From NCBI RefSeq assembly GCF_002891295.1, contig NZ_LGUI01000002.1, positions 434,001 to 498,000 on the forward strand: a DNA stretch of 64,000 nt, written 5' to 3'. Shown one piece after another: positions 48,513 through 56,560 of the stretch (positions are counted from its first letter, which is position 1; every line of letters starts with the position of its first letter). The stretch comes from Streptomyces eurocidicus (lineage in GTDB: Bacteria; Actinomycetota; Actinomycetes; Streptomycetales; Streptomycetaceae). A program made the position numbers and the translations under genes. Below the pieces are notes generated by a model. The model was not told the DNA's origin. It saw only the letters and a program-made list of their open reading frames with translations, and did not search any database.

Positions 48513-49577
48513 ATGGTGATCAGCAGCGCACGGCCGAGGCGCCGGGGAAGCCTCGCGTACATCGGTTCGTTCACGGAGACGGGCGGCCCCGGCCTGACCG
48601 TCGCCGAGGTCGACCCCGACACCGGCGGCCTGACCCCGGTGCACTCCACCGACGCGGTCGTGAACCCGTCGTTCCTCACCCTCTCGCCCGGCGCCGACGT
48701 GCTCTACGCGGTGAGCGAGACCGACGAAGGCGCCGTCGCGGCCTTCTCCCTCGCCGACCCCGTACGGCCCGAGCCGCTCGGCGCGCCCGTCCCCGTGCGC
48801 GGCGACGGCCCCACCCACCTCGTGTTCACCGGCACCCATGTGTTCACCGCCAACTACGGTTCGGGCAGTGTGAGCGCCCTGCCGGTCCGTACGGGCGGCG
48901 CCCTGGGCGCGCCCGCGACGGTCCTCCCGCACCGGGGCGGCGGGCCGGTCGCCGACCGCCAGGAGGCCCCGCACGCGCACGCCGTCGTGCCCGACCCCTC
49001 CGGCCGCTGGCTCCTCGCCGTCGACCTCGGTACGGACTCGGTGTGGATCCACGCCCTGGACCCGGTGTCCGGCCTGCCCCGCCCGCACCACGAGACGCCG
49101 TTCCGACCGGGCACGGGCCCCCGGCACCTCGTCTTCCACCCGCGCGGCGACCGCGCCTACGTGCTCAACGAGCTGGAGTCGACGGTCGTGGTGTGCCGCT
49201 GGGACGCGGCGAAGGGGACCCTGGAGCCACTGGGCGAGACCCGCGTCGTGCCGCCGGACGCCGGGGTCGTGAACTATCCGTCGGCGCCCGTGGTCGCGCC
49301 TGACGGACGCTTCCTGTGGGTCGCCAATCGCGGCCACGACAGCATCACCACCCTCGCCCTCGACGCGTCGGGCGAGGGCCTCGAACTCCGCTCCGCGGTC
49401 GGCTGCGGAGGCCGGTGGCCCCGGGATCTGACGCTCCATCCGTCGGGACGCCATCTGTACGCGGCCAACGAGCGCTCCGGCGACGTCGCGTGGTTCACCG
49501 TCGATCCCGCCACCGGCATACCGCGGCCCGGCGGCACGCTTCCGGTGGCCGCCGCGTCCTGCGTGATCTTCGCCTGA
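48513..49577 (+). CDS. Lactonase-family seven-bladed propeller protein (6-phosphogluconolactonase-like)
   Basis: A 354-residue protein of the YbhE/Pgl-type lactonase family. Characteristic pieces: AYIGSFTETGGPGLTVAEVDPDTGGL at the N-terminus, PSFLTLSPGADVLYAVSETD, HLVFTGTHVFTANYGSGSVSALP, EAPHAHAVVPDPSGRWLLAVDLGTDSVW (conserved HAH), GPRHLVFHPRGDRAYVLNELESTVVV and WPRDLTLHPSGRHLYAANE. Members hydrolyse 6-phosphogluconolactone or other lactones, and some have no proven activity. ATG at 48513 with GGGGAGGG upstream. No signal peptide, so cytoplasmic. Confidence 0.87.
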   Translation: MVISSARPRRRGSLAYIGSFTETGGPGLTVAEVDPDTGGLTPVHSTDAVVNPSFLTLSPGADVLYAVSETDEGAVAAFSLADPVRPEPLGAPVPVRGDGPTHLVFTGTHVFTANYGSGSVSALPVRTGGALGAPATVLPHRGGGPVADRQEAPHAHAVVPDPSGRWLLAVDLGTDSVWIHALDPVSGLPRPHHETPFRPGTGPRHLVFHPRGDRAYVLNELESTVVVCRWDAAKGTLEPLGETRVVPPDAGVVNYPSAPVVAPDGRFLWVANRGHDSITTLALDASGEGLELRSAVGCGGRWPRDLTLHPSGRHLYAANERSGDVAWFTVDPATGIPRPGGTLPVAAASCVIFA

Positions 49578-49628
49578 GACGGCGGGGGCTCCGACCGGCC
49601 GGAGCCGGTTCCGGGGTCCTCCCGGCGC

Positions 49629-49657
49629 CTCACCCTCAAGCTGAAGTTCAGGGTGAG
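49629..49657. promoter_or_regulatory. 29-bp inverted repeat, hairpin or MerR-type site
   Basis: CTCACCCT and AGGGTGAG flank the near-palindromic CAAGCTGAAGTTC. Read as DNA it resembles MerR-family operators (ACCCTCAAG...CTTCAGGGT pattern); read as RNA it is an 8-bp stem. It sits 52 bases after the lactonase stop in a convergent gap, so a terminator or leftover operator is possible. Confidence 0.4.
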
Positions 49658-49721
49658 ACCGCGAGAGGTCCCGAGCGCGTGCGACCGGCCCGTCAGGCGT
49701 GTCGACCCGCCCCCGGACGCG

Positions 49722-49758
49722 CCGGAGGGGCCCCCGCCGGGCGGGAGCCCCTCTCCGG
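49722..49758 (+). terminator. Terminator in the lactonase/chelatase-like convergent gap
   Basis: Arms CCGGAGGGGC and GCCCCTCTCCGG pair with a two-base bulge; an internal CCCGCC/GGCGGG stem can extend it. It may serve both convergent genes. Confidence 0.65.
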
Positions 49759-49820
49759 ACGCCTTACGGGCCGCGGGGCCCGTCGGGCGGTTACGGCTCG
49801 TGCGCGGTGTGCGGCGCCGC

Positions 49821-50765
49821 TCAGCGGCCCGGTACGCCCTGCGGCGACGGCTGGGGCGTGATGCCCAGGACGCTCGCGTACTTCGCCAGGGCCAGCTTGC
49901 CGATCGCCGGGTAGGCGCCCAGCGGCTCGGCCGCGGCGCAGGAGATCTCGCGCGCGGCCTCGGCGGCGAGACCCTCGGCCACCTCGGGGCCGATCAGACA
50001 CGGCGCGAGCGCCAGCTGCCGGGAGCCGGCGCCGCGCAGCTGCTCGGCGGCGCGGGCGACGGCGCCCTCCTCGTCCAGCGCGGCGGCCAGCACGGGCACG
50101 GCCAGTCGGGCGGAGAGCAGCATTCCGGTGATGCCGGCGGCCTGCACGGCCTCCTCGCCGCCCACCGTCGCCAGGATGATCCCGTCGGCGGCGGTTGCAA
50201 CTGTGAACAGTCGGGCGCGGTCGGCGCGGGCCAGCCCGGCCTCCGAGAGGCGCACGTGCAGCGCCTCGGCGAGCAGCGGGTGCGGGCCGAGCGTGTCGGT
50301 GAGCTCGGTGACGGAGCCGCTGTTCATGACCGACTGGCGTATCCGCCGGAGGAGCGCGTTGTCGGGTCCGGCGAGCAGCGGCACGGTGATGGCGGTGGGC
50401 CAGCGGTCCCAGGAGTCGGCGGCGTCCGCCGCGGAGCCGGAGGCTTCGGCTTCGCGCGCGCGAGCGGCGCGCTGGGCGGCCGCGTGCGCGAGGACGGACT
50501 CCAGCGACGGATAGCCGCCGCTGTCGCCCTGCGCGTCCACGTAGCCGATCCGGGCGTCGATGCCGGGGAGTTCGGAGCGGGCGATGCTCAGAATCTCCTC
50601 GGCCAGGCCGCGGGTGGCGGGCTCGGGCGTCCCCGGCACGGCGAGGACCAGCGGAGGCGCACCCACCGGCGCGGCCGCTGGCTCCGGTCGCCGATGCCGT
50701 CCGGGCTGACGGGGACGCGGCATTCGTACGGGCAGGCCAGGCGCGGGCCCTGTGGGGGAGCTCAT
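49821..50765 (-). CDS. Sirohydrochlorin-chelatase-like (CbiX/SirB fold) protein lacking metal histidines
   Basis: A protein of about 314 residues with the two-domain CbiX/SirB-type pattern. The first domain starts LVLAVPGTPEPATRGLAEEIL where active chelatases have LLLVAHGSR-type sequence, so the metal-binding His is Pro. The other usual His, in a VPLFL..GYH-type strand, is replaced in ITVPLLAGPDNALLRRIRQSV. The second half has GIILATVGGEEAVQAAG and QLALAPCLIGPEVAEGLA. Chelation of cobalt or iron into sirohydrochlorin is therefore doubtful, and it may have another role. The first about 35 residues are Pro/Arg-rich. The start at 50765 has no clear ribosome site. Confidence 0.75.
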   Translation of the reverse strand: MSSPTGPAPGLPVRMPRPRQPGRHRRPEPAAAPVGAPPLVLAVPGTPEPATRGLAEEILSIARSELPGIDARIGYVDAQGDSGGYPSLESVLAHAAAQRAARAREAEASGSAADAADSWDRWPTAITVPLLAGPDNALLRRIRQSVMNSGSVTELTDTLGPHPLLAEALHVRLSEAGLARADRARLFTVATAADGIILATVGGEEAVQAAGITGMLLSARLAVPVLAAALDEEGAVARAAEQLRGAGSRQLALAPCLIGPEVAEGLAAEAAREISCAAAEPLGAYPAIGKLALAKYASVLGITPQPSPQGVPGR

Positions 50766-50871
50766 GGCGCCGCATGTTAGTCGTTCATCGCACCGGACCG
50801 TTCGGGTGGGTCCGTCCCGGTCTTGTCTGTCCGGATTTATTCGCCCGCGCATACGACGAATGAAGGAGTGT

Positions 50872-51999
50872 TCAGCAAATGATACGTAGCATCGCGGGGT
50901 CGGTCGGCACCCGGAGACTGTCCGTCACCAACGCTCCCGCCACGGCCGACGCGCCGTCCAGCGGCTCGCCCGCAGCCTCGACCGGCCGCGCATGAGGTAG
51001 TTGCTTTTGCAATTCTTCGTGCACGGGTACGAGCAGGGGATCGCCCATCCGGAACAATCCGCCGACGAGTGCCACTTCGCACGTCGCACCCGCCTCTTCC
51101 GCCACCCCGCCCGGTGGTGCCCCGGCCCCGGGATCCGGCCCCGTCCGGCCGGAAATCACCCGACCGGAAATGTGGGGGGTGTCGTATATTTCGGGCACCG
51201 CGCCGGAGGGCGGGCAGGCCGCCGCGGCCGCTCCGGCGATGTGCCAGGCGGCCTCGCGGAGGACGGCGGCGGCGACCGGGTCGGTCGCCGCGCACGCGGC
51301 GACCTCGGGGGCGAAGGCGGCGAGCACGGCGGGACGATCCGCCCGTGGGTACAGCAGGCCGGGCAGCCGCTCCGGGGGGCCGAACACGGCGCGCAGCCGG
51401 TCCAGCAGCGCCTTCGACCCGCCGGCCCGGCCGTCGTGCGCCCGCATGGCCGCTTCCAGCCCGGCGCGCCCGATCCAGGCACCGCCGCCGCAGTCGCCGA
51501 GCAGGTGCCCCCAGCCGTCCGCGCGCCGCCAGCCGCCCTCGGGCGTCAGATCGGTGCCCAGGGCGACCATGCCCGTACCGGCGGCCACGACGACACCCGG
51601 ACGCTGTCCCAGGGCTCCCACGTACGCGGTGACCGCGTCCGAGGCCAGGGCCAGCCGCCGGGTGCCGAGCGCCTCGCGCAGGGCCGCGGGAAGGACTGCG
51701 CGGAGATCGTCCCCGAGCGCGGCCATCCCGGCCGCGCCCACGCAGACGGCCTCACAGCGCCCGCCGCCCGCGTCGGCGGCCCCGCCGGGCGCCCGTTCGA
51801 GCAGCTCCCGGGCGGCGGGCAGCACCTGCTCCAGGAGGCTCCGGGCGTCGATGCCGGACGGGCCGACGACGGCGGGTACGGAGGAGGACCAGCGCAGCGA
51901 AGGGCCCCCGCCGTCGGCGGGGGCCAGGGCGACCCGGATGCCCGAGCCGCCGGAGTCGACACCCAGGACAAGGCCGGAAGGCCGTGCCGTCGGAGTCAT
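50872..51999 (-). CDS. BadF/BadG/BcrA/BcrD-type ATPase (N-acetylglucosamine kinase-like)
   Basis: A 375-residue protein of the ASKHA fold. The ATP phosphate-1 motif is LVLGVDSGGSGIRVALA; a second Asp-containing segment is LALASDAVTAYVGAL; and the adenosine/phosphate-2 region is GVVVAAGTGMVALG with WGHLLGDCGGGAWIGR. This matches the BadF-type family that includes human NAGK and bacterial GlcNAc and glucosamine kinases. It phosphorylates an amino sugar or activates an enzyme; the sugar is unproven. The ATG at 51999 lacks an evident ribosome site. It lies 70 bases after the uracil-DNA glycosylase gene on the same strand. Confidence 0.82.
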   Translation of the reverse strand: MTPTARPSGLVLGVDSGGSGIRVALAPADGGGPSLRWSSSVPAVVGPSGIDARSLLEQVLPAARELLERAPGGAADAGGGRCEAVCVGAAGMAALGDDLRAVLPAALREALGTRRLALASDAVTAYVGALGQRPGVVVAAGTGMVALGTDLTPEGGWRRADGWGHLLGDCGGGAWIGRAGLEAAMRAHDGRAGGSKALLDRLRAVFGPPERLPGLLYPRADRPAVLAAFAPEVAACAATDPVAAAVLREAAWHIAGAAAAACPPSGAVPEIYDTPHISGRVISGRTGPDPGAGAPPGGVAEEAGATCEVALVGGLFRMGDPLLVPVHEELQKQLPHARPVEAAGEPLDGASAVAGALVTDSLRVPTDPAMLRIIC

Positions 52000-52069
52000 C
52001 GGAGCGGTCGTCTCCGCGGGACCTGGCGCGACGGCGTCCCGGACGTCCGCGACGGCGCCGCGCGGCGGG

Positions 52070-52747
52070 TCACGGAAGCCGCCAGTCCACCGGAGCCGCC
52101 CCTTGCCGGGCCAGCAGCTCATTGGCCCGGCTGAACGGCCGGGAGCCGAAGAAACCGCGGTCGGCCGACATGGGGGAGGGGTGCGCGGACTCCACGGACG
52201 GCACCTGGCCGAGCAGCGGACGCAGATTACGGGCGTCACGGCCCCACAGGATCGCCACCATCGGGTCGCCCCGGGCGACCAGCGCCCGGATCGCCTGCTC
52301 GGTGACCTCCTCCCAGCCCTTGCCGCGGTGCGCCGCCGGCTTGCGCGGGGCCGTGGTCAGCGCGCGGTTGAGGAGCAGCACGCCCTGACGCGTCCACGGG
52401 GTCAGATCCCCGTTCGAGGGCCGCGGCAGCCCCAGGTCCGTGTGCATCTCGCGGTATATGTTCTCCAGACTGCCCGGCAGCGGCCGTACCTCCGGCGCGA
52501 CCGAGAAGCTCAGCCCCACGGCATGACCCGGTGTCGGGTACGGGTCCTGACCGACGATCAGCACTCTCACTTCGTCGAAGGGCTGCTGGAAGGCCCGCAG
52601 CACATTCGCGCCCGAGGGCAGGTACGTACGGCCCGCGGCGATCTCGGCGCGCAGGAAGTCACCCATCGCGGCGATCCGCCCGGCCACCGGCTCCAGCGCC
52701 TTGGCCCAGCCCGGTTCGACGATCTCATTCAACGGTCGTGCAGCCAC
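52070..52747 (-). CDS. ung: Uracil-DNA glycosylase
   Basis: About 225 residues, family 1 UDG. Motif A is [21 protein letters not shown] (catalytic Asp in GQDPYP), the Leu-intercalation/active-site motif is [22 protein letters not shown] (HPSPxS), and the Asn-containing uracil-specific strand is [11 protein letters not shown]. It removes uracil from DNA to start base excision repair. I prefer the GTG at 52747 because AGGG lies 8 bases upstream and the sequence from there ([15 protein letters not shown]) matches homologues; the GTG at 52756 is an alternative. Confidence 0.95.
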   Translation of the reverse strand: MAARPLNEIVEPGWAKALEPVAGRIAAMGDFLRAEIAAGRTYLPSGANVLRAFQQPFDEVRVLIVGQDPYPTPGHAVGLSFSVAPEVRPLPGSLENIYREMHTDLGLPRPSNGDLTPWTRQGVLLLNRALTTAPRKPAAHRGKGWEEVTEQAIRALVARGDPMVAILWGRDARNLRPLLGQVPSVESAHPSPMSADRGFFGSRPFSRANELLARQGAAPVDWRLP

Positions 52748-52864
52748 GGGCGTCACCCTACTGGCTCAGTCCGTTCCCGTACGAACGCGCTTCCCGCCAC
52801 TGTCCGTGCGAACCCCGCCGCGGTACGGCCCCGCGCTGTTCCGCCGTCCCCCGGACGAGTGATC

Positions 52865-52888
52865 GGCCCGCCCGCGCGGAGGCGGGCC
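52865..52888 (-). terminator. Terminator after the OYE-family gene
   Basis: GGCCCGCC and GGCGGGCC pair over 8 bp with an 8-base loop, 53 bases after the OYE stop on the minus strand. A second GC-rich stem is possible on its right side (GCGCCTCCGGGG region). Confidence 0.6.
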
Positions 52889-52941
52889 GGGCGCCTCCGG
52901 GGACCGTCGGCCGGTGCTCCCCGGAAGCGCGTAAGGGCAGG

Positions 52942-54042
52942 TCAGAAGGCCCTGCCGTACTGCTTCGGCGTCCGCTTGGCGGCACCCAGCGCGTCGGCGG
53001 CGCGGTGCGCCCAGTGCGGGTCGCGCAGCAGCTCGCGGCCGAGCAGGACCGCGTCGGCCTCGCCCGAGGCGATGATCTTCTCGGCCTGCTCGGGCTCGGT
53101 GATCAGCCCCACCGCGGCGGCCGGGAGTCCGGCCTCGTCCTTCACCCGGCTCGCGAACGGCACCTGGTAGCCGGGGCCGACCGGGATGGCCGCGTCACCG
53201 ACGAGCCCGCCGGTGGAGACGTCGAGCAGGTCCACGCCGTGGGCCCGCAGTTCGCGGGCCAGGGCCACGGTCTGGTCGGCCGTCCAGCCCTCGCGCCCGT
53301 CGTCGGCGTTCTCCGACAGCCAGTCGGTGGCCGAGACGCGGAAGAGGACCGGCAGGTCCTCCGGCCACACCGCGCGCACGGCGTCGACGACCTCCAGGGC
53401 GAACCGGACGCGGTTCTCGAAGGAGCCGCCGTACGCGTCGGTGCGCCGGTTGCTGTGCGGGGAGAGGAATTCGTGGATGAGGTAGCCGTGCGCGCCGTGC
53501 ACCTCGACGACCTCGAAGCCCGCGGCCAGGGCGCGCCGGGCGGCGTCCCCGAACTGTCCCACGATCTCCTGGATCTGCTCCACCGTCAGCTCGGCGGGCG
53601 TGGGGTGACGGTCGTCGAAGGGGACGGCGCTCGGGGCGAGCGTCGGCCACGCCTCGTCGGCGTCGGCGTACCCGCTGCCGTGCCAGGGGCGCTTCGTCGA
53701 CGCCTTACGGCCGGCGTGCGCTATCTGGATGCCGGGAACCGTGCCCCGCTCCTTGAGGAAGGCGGTGATCCGGCGCAGCGCCTCGGCCTGGGTGTCGTTC
53801 CAGATGCCCAGGTCTCCGGGGCTGATCCGGCCCTCGGGGCTGACGGCCGTCGCCTCCAGCAGGATCAGTCCGGCGCCGCCGGTGGCGCGGGCGGCGTAGT
53901 GGGCGAAGTGCCAGTCCCGCGCCACGCCCGCGTTCGGTCCGAACGCGTCCGCGGAGTACTGGCACATGGGTGCCATCCAGACGCGGTTGGGGAAGGTCAG
54001 TGACCGAAGGGAGTAAGGCTCGAAGAGTGCGCTCACGCTCAC
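52942..54042 (-). CDS. NADH:flavin oxidoreductase, old yellow enzyme family (YqjM-like)
   Basis: A 366-residue FMN TIM-barrel protein. The N-terminal RVWMAPMCQYSADAFG contains the Cys and Tyr positions that mark thermophilic-like/YqjM-class OYEs. FMN and substrate residues are seen in LILLEATAVSPEGRISPGDLGIW, GIQIAHAGRKAS and EVHGAHGYLIHEFLSPHSNRRTDAYGGSFENR, and the C-terminus has DAVLLGRELLRDPHWAHRAA. It reduces activated C=C bonds of enones or nitro compounds with NAD(P)H. The GTG at 54042 has GGAG six bases upstream. It is divergent from the ArsR-type gene across two identical-pattern operators and is the likely target of that regulator. Confidence 0.92.
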   Translation of the reverse strand: MSVSALFEPYSLRSLTFPNRVWMAPMCQYSADAFGPNAGVARDWHFAHYAARATGGAGLILLEATAVSPEGRISPGDLGIWNDTQAEALRRITAFLKERGTVPGIQIAHAGRKASTKRPWHGSGYADADEAWPTLAPSAVPFDDRHPTPAELTVEQIQEIVGQFGDAARRALAAGFEVVEVHGAHGYLIHEFLSPHSNRRTDAYGGSFENRVRFALEVVDAVRAVWPEDLPVLFRVSATDWLSENADDGREGWTADQTVALARELRAHGVDLLDVSTGGLVGDAAIPVGPGYQVPFASRVKDEAGLPAAAVGLITEPEQAEKIIASGEADAVLLGRELLRDPHWAHRAADALGAAKRTPKQYGRAF

Positions 54043-54115
54043 AACAGACTCCAAATGCGCTACACGGATGGGGCAACGGGCGCGGTGTCCGCCGCTGGGC
54101 GTCGACCACGGTTCG

Positions 54116-54165
54116 TACGATACCCATCGTAGTACGCCAGATGTCAAACTACGAGGATCCTCGTA
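54116..54165. promoter_or_regulatory. Twin TACGA-N6-TCGTA operators in the OYE/ArsR divergent region
   Basis: Two 16-bp inverted repeats, TACGATACCCATCGTA (54116-54131) and the perfect TACGAGGATCCTCGTA (54150-54165), share TACGA-N6-TCGTA; their centres are 34 bp apart. TACAAT at 54164-54169 could be the -10 for the ArsR gene. On the minus strand TTGACA (54148-54143) and TATCGT (54123-54118) fit a promoter for the OYE gene, with a 19-base spacer. Each operator overlaps one of these promoters. Confidence 0.75.
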
Positions 54166-54223
54166 CAATGGGTTTCTCGCCCGGCACCGACGGCGAGTAA
54201 CGACCGAGCCCGAAGGAGCAGCC

Positions 54224-54592
54224 GTGCGGACACAGCCCCGGCCCCCGTCGACCGGCCGCTCCCTGGAGCACCCCGACCGTGACCTGATCCGCCTCGAGGA
54301 CGTGCTGCACGCGCTCTCCGACCCCATGCGCCTGCGGATCGTGTGCACGCTCGCGGGTTCCGAGGCCGAGCAGAGCTGTTCCGTCTTCGACCTCCCGGTG
54401 AGCAAGTCCACGACCACGCACCACTTCCGGGTGCTCCGCGAGAGCGGTGTGATCAGCCAGATCTACCGGGGGACCGCCAAGATGAACGCGCTGCGCCGCG
54501 ACGACCTGGAGGAGCTCTTCCCCGGGCTGCTCGGCAGCGTCCTCGCCGCGGCCGACCGCCAGGCGGCGCGCCGGGAGACCGCCGCGCGATAG
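54224..54592 (+). CDS. ArsR-family (winged helix) transcriptional regulator
   Basis: A 122-residue regulator. The ArsR-type winged helix is LEDVLHALSDPMRLRIVCTLAG followed by the recognition helix SKSTTTHHFRVLRESGVISQI and the wing YRGTAKMNALRRDDLEELFPGLL. The alpha3 metal-site motif ELCVCDL of classical ArsR proteins is replaced by QSCSVFDLPVS, so it probably senses an organic ligand or redox state through its Cys, not arsenite. GTG at 54224 with AAGGAG upstream. It faces the OYE gene, and the twin operators between them fit control of both. Confidence 0.9.
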   Translation: MRTQPRPPSTGRSLEHPDRDLIRLEDVLHALSDPMRLRIVCTLAGSEAEQSCSVFDLPVSKSTTTHHFRVLRESGVISQIYRGTAKMNALRRDDLEELFPGLLGSVLAAADRQAARRETAAR

Positions 54593-54632
54593 GCGTCCAC
54601 GGCCCCGTCGCCGCCCGTCCGGACCGTGCGCC

Positions 54633-55985
54633 TCAGCCCCGCGCGCCGTGGGCGGCGGCCAGCAGGCCCTCCCAGTCCGGGATCTTCACCGGACCCCGGC
54701 CCAGGCTCCGCCCGAGCGCGGCCTCCGCCGCCTCGATCCCCAGCCAGCCCGGCCACTCGACGGGCTCCCGGCCCGCCGCCCGCAGCGCGGCGCGCGCGTC
54801 CGCCGCCGGACGCCGCGCCAGCAGCGCCCCCGCGTCCTCGAGCAGCGACGCCACGGTCTCCTTGGCGCACGAGCGATTGGTCCCGATCACCCCGGTCGGC
54901 CCGCGCTTGATCCACCCCGCCACGTACTCGCCCGGCGACGGCGTACCGTCCCGCAGCACCCTTCCCCGGTCGTGCGGGACCGTCCCGCTGCCCTCGTCGA
55001 ACGGCAGCCCCGCGATCGGCACCCCGCGATAGCCCACCGACCGCAGCACCAGCCCCGCCTCGATCTCCTCGAACCGCCCCGTGCCCGTCACCCCGCCCCG
55101 CCCGTCCGGAACGGTCCGCTCGAAGCGCACCGCGCGCACCGCCTCCTCGCCGAGCAGCGCCACCGGGCGCAGGAAGAACCGCAGTCGGATGCGGCGCGCC
55201 CGGCCGAGCGCCGGCCGCTCCGCCCAGCCGCGCAGCACCTCGACGTTGCGCCGGACGGCCGACGGCAGCCCGGACGGATCGGCCCACCCCGCGTCCAGCG
55301 CCGCCTCCTCGGGCCGTACGAGCGTCTCGGCGCCCGGCAGCGCCCCCAGTTCGCGCAGCTCCTTCGTGGTGAACCGGGCCTGGGACGGGCCGCGCCGGCC
55401 CACCATGTGGACGTCCGTGACCCGGCTGTCGCCGAGCGCGGCCAGGGCCGCGTGCGGTACGTCGGTGTGCCGCAGTTCCGCGGCGCCGCGCGCCAGCACC
55501 CGGGCCACGTCGACCGCCACATTGCCCACCCCGATGACGACCGCCGAGCGCGCGCCGAGCACGAAGCCGCCCGGGGCGGCGTCCGGATGGGCGCTGTACC
55601 AGGAGACGAACTCGGTGGCGGAGAAGCTCCCGGGCAGGTCCTCGCCGGGGATCCCGAGCCGCCGGTCGGTCGCGGCCCCGACGCAGTAGACCACCGCGTG
55701 GTAGAGGTCCAGCAGCCGCCGGGGCGCCAGCTCGTGCGGGCCGTCGCCCACCGCGACATTGCCGAGGAAGGTGATGCCCGGGTGCTCCAGCGTGGTGCGC
55801 AGGGTGTTCTGCAGCGACTTGATCTTCTCGTGGTCGGGCGCGACGCCGTAGCGCACCAGGCCGTACGGGCACGGCAGGCGGTCCAGGACGTCCACCGTCA
55901 CCCCGGGGACCGTCCGCTGCTGGACGAGGGCCTGTGCGGCGTAGACCCCGCTCGGTCCCGATCCCACGACTGCGACGCGAAGCAC
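54633..55985 (-). CDS. FAD-dependent ferredoxin-NADP reductase-like protein (FprA/adrenodoxin reductase type)
   Basis: A 450-residue flavoprotein of the adrenodoxin-reductase/FprA family. FAD site: VAVVGSGPSGVYAAQAL at residue 4; next PCPYGLVRYGVAPDHEKIKSLQ, diagnostic for this family; NADP site: SAVVIGVGNVAVDVARVLARG; then RRGPSQARFTTKELREL, GLVLRSVGYRGVPIAGLPFD and GWIKRGPTGVIGTNRSCAKET. It transfers electrons from NADPH to ferredoxins that serve P450s or other oxygenases. The GTG at 55985 has GGAAGGGG upstream. It converges on the ArsR gene, 40 bases away, and stands alone with no adjacent ferredoxin or P450. Confidence 0.93.
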   Translation of the reverse strand: MLRVAVVGSGPSGVYAAQALVQQRTVPGVTVDVLDRLPCPYGLVRYGVAPDHEKIKSLQNTLRTTLEHPGITFLGNVAVGDGPHELAPRRLLDLYHAVVYCVGAATDRRLGIPGEDLPGSFSATEFVSWYSAHPDAAPGGFVLGARSAVVIGVGNVAVDVARVLARGAAELRHTDVPHAALAALGDSRVTDVHMVGRRGPSQARFTTKELRELGALPGAETLVRPEEAALDAGWADPSGLPSAVRRNVEVLRGWAERPALGRARRIRLRFFLRPVALLGEEAVRAVRFERTVPDGRGGVTGTGRFEEIEAGLVLRSVGYRGVPIAGLPFDEGSGTVPHDRGRVLRDGTPSPGEYVAGWIKRGPTGVIGTNRSCAKETVASLLEDAGALLARRPAADARAALRAAGREPVEWPGWLGIEAAEAALGRSLGRGPVKIPDWEGLLAAAHGARG

Positions 55986-56280
55986 GCCGGGCCCCTTCCC
56001 GCGGCCGGGCCGCAGACGTCCCGCAGAGACGTCCAGGATGGCACCGGGGGAGAGGATGCGGGAGAGGCACAGGAGACCGGCGGCGGCCGGAAAGCGGCGG
56101 ACCGGCCCCGGGCACCGAGCCGGACGCACCGCTTCCGGCCGCTTCCGGCCGAGGAATCCCGAGGCCGTGACGGGTGGATTCCGGGGCGCTTAATTGACGG
56201 GCGCGCCCTCACCCGCGCGTGTTAACGTGAGGATCGTTCGTGTTCGACCGGATTTTTGAGCGAGTGGGGAGGTGAGGTTG

Positions 56281-56349
56281 ATGACCGTGCTGATGACCGC
56301 TGCCATGTGCGGCGCCCGGACCATCCTCACGTCCCGGGCCCCGGTCTGA
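56281..56349 (+). CDS. Putative 22-residue leader peptide upstream of the GNAT gene
   Basis: ATG at 56281, TGA at 56347-56349, preceded by a very strong purine tract (GGGGAGGTGAGG) ending 3 to 4 bases before the start, much better than that of the downstream gene. The peptide begins MTVLMTAAMCGA and ends SRAPV. It precedes a 211-base non-coding leader with complementary segments, as in translation-controlled attenuators. No domain; expression is not proven. Confidence 0.5.
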   Translation: MTVLMTAAMCGARTILTSRAPV

Positions 56350-56560
56350 CCGCTTCCCGATCCGTCCGCGCGACGAGCCTTCCGCTCGGCGCGGTGGTCG
56401 CCTCCGTGTGCTGACCGGGCCCCTTCCCGCAAGGGCCCTCCGATTGTTCCGCAGTCCTCTTCTCCTTTCGGTCCTCCGTCTGTCCTCCTGGCGGACCGAG
56501 AGCACCGGGCCCTTCGGGAACGACTCCTACCGATCCCAAGAAACGGATAGTCATCCCGTC
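56350..56560 (+). promoter_or_regulatory. Structured leader with alternative RNA pairings
   Basis: Segment 1 (56417-56425, GGGCCCCTT) and segment 2 (56431-56438, AAGGGCCC) form an 8-bp stem with one bulge. Segment 3 (56507-56514, GGGCCCTT) is perfectly complementary to segment 2 and would compete for it. A separate 10-bp stem, CTTTCGGTCC / GGACCGAGAG (56465-56474 and 56493-56502), lies between. No U-tract is seen, so control of translation or Rho access is more likely than an intrinsic terminator. Confidence 0.45.
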
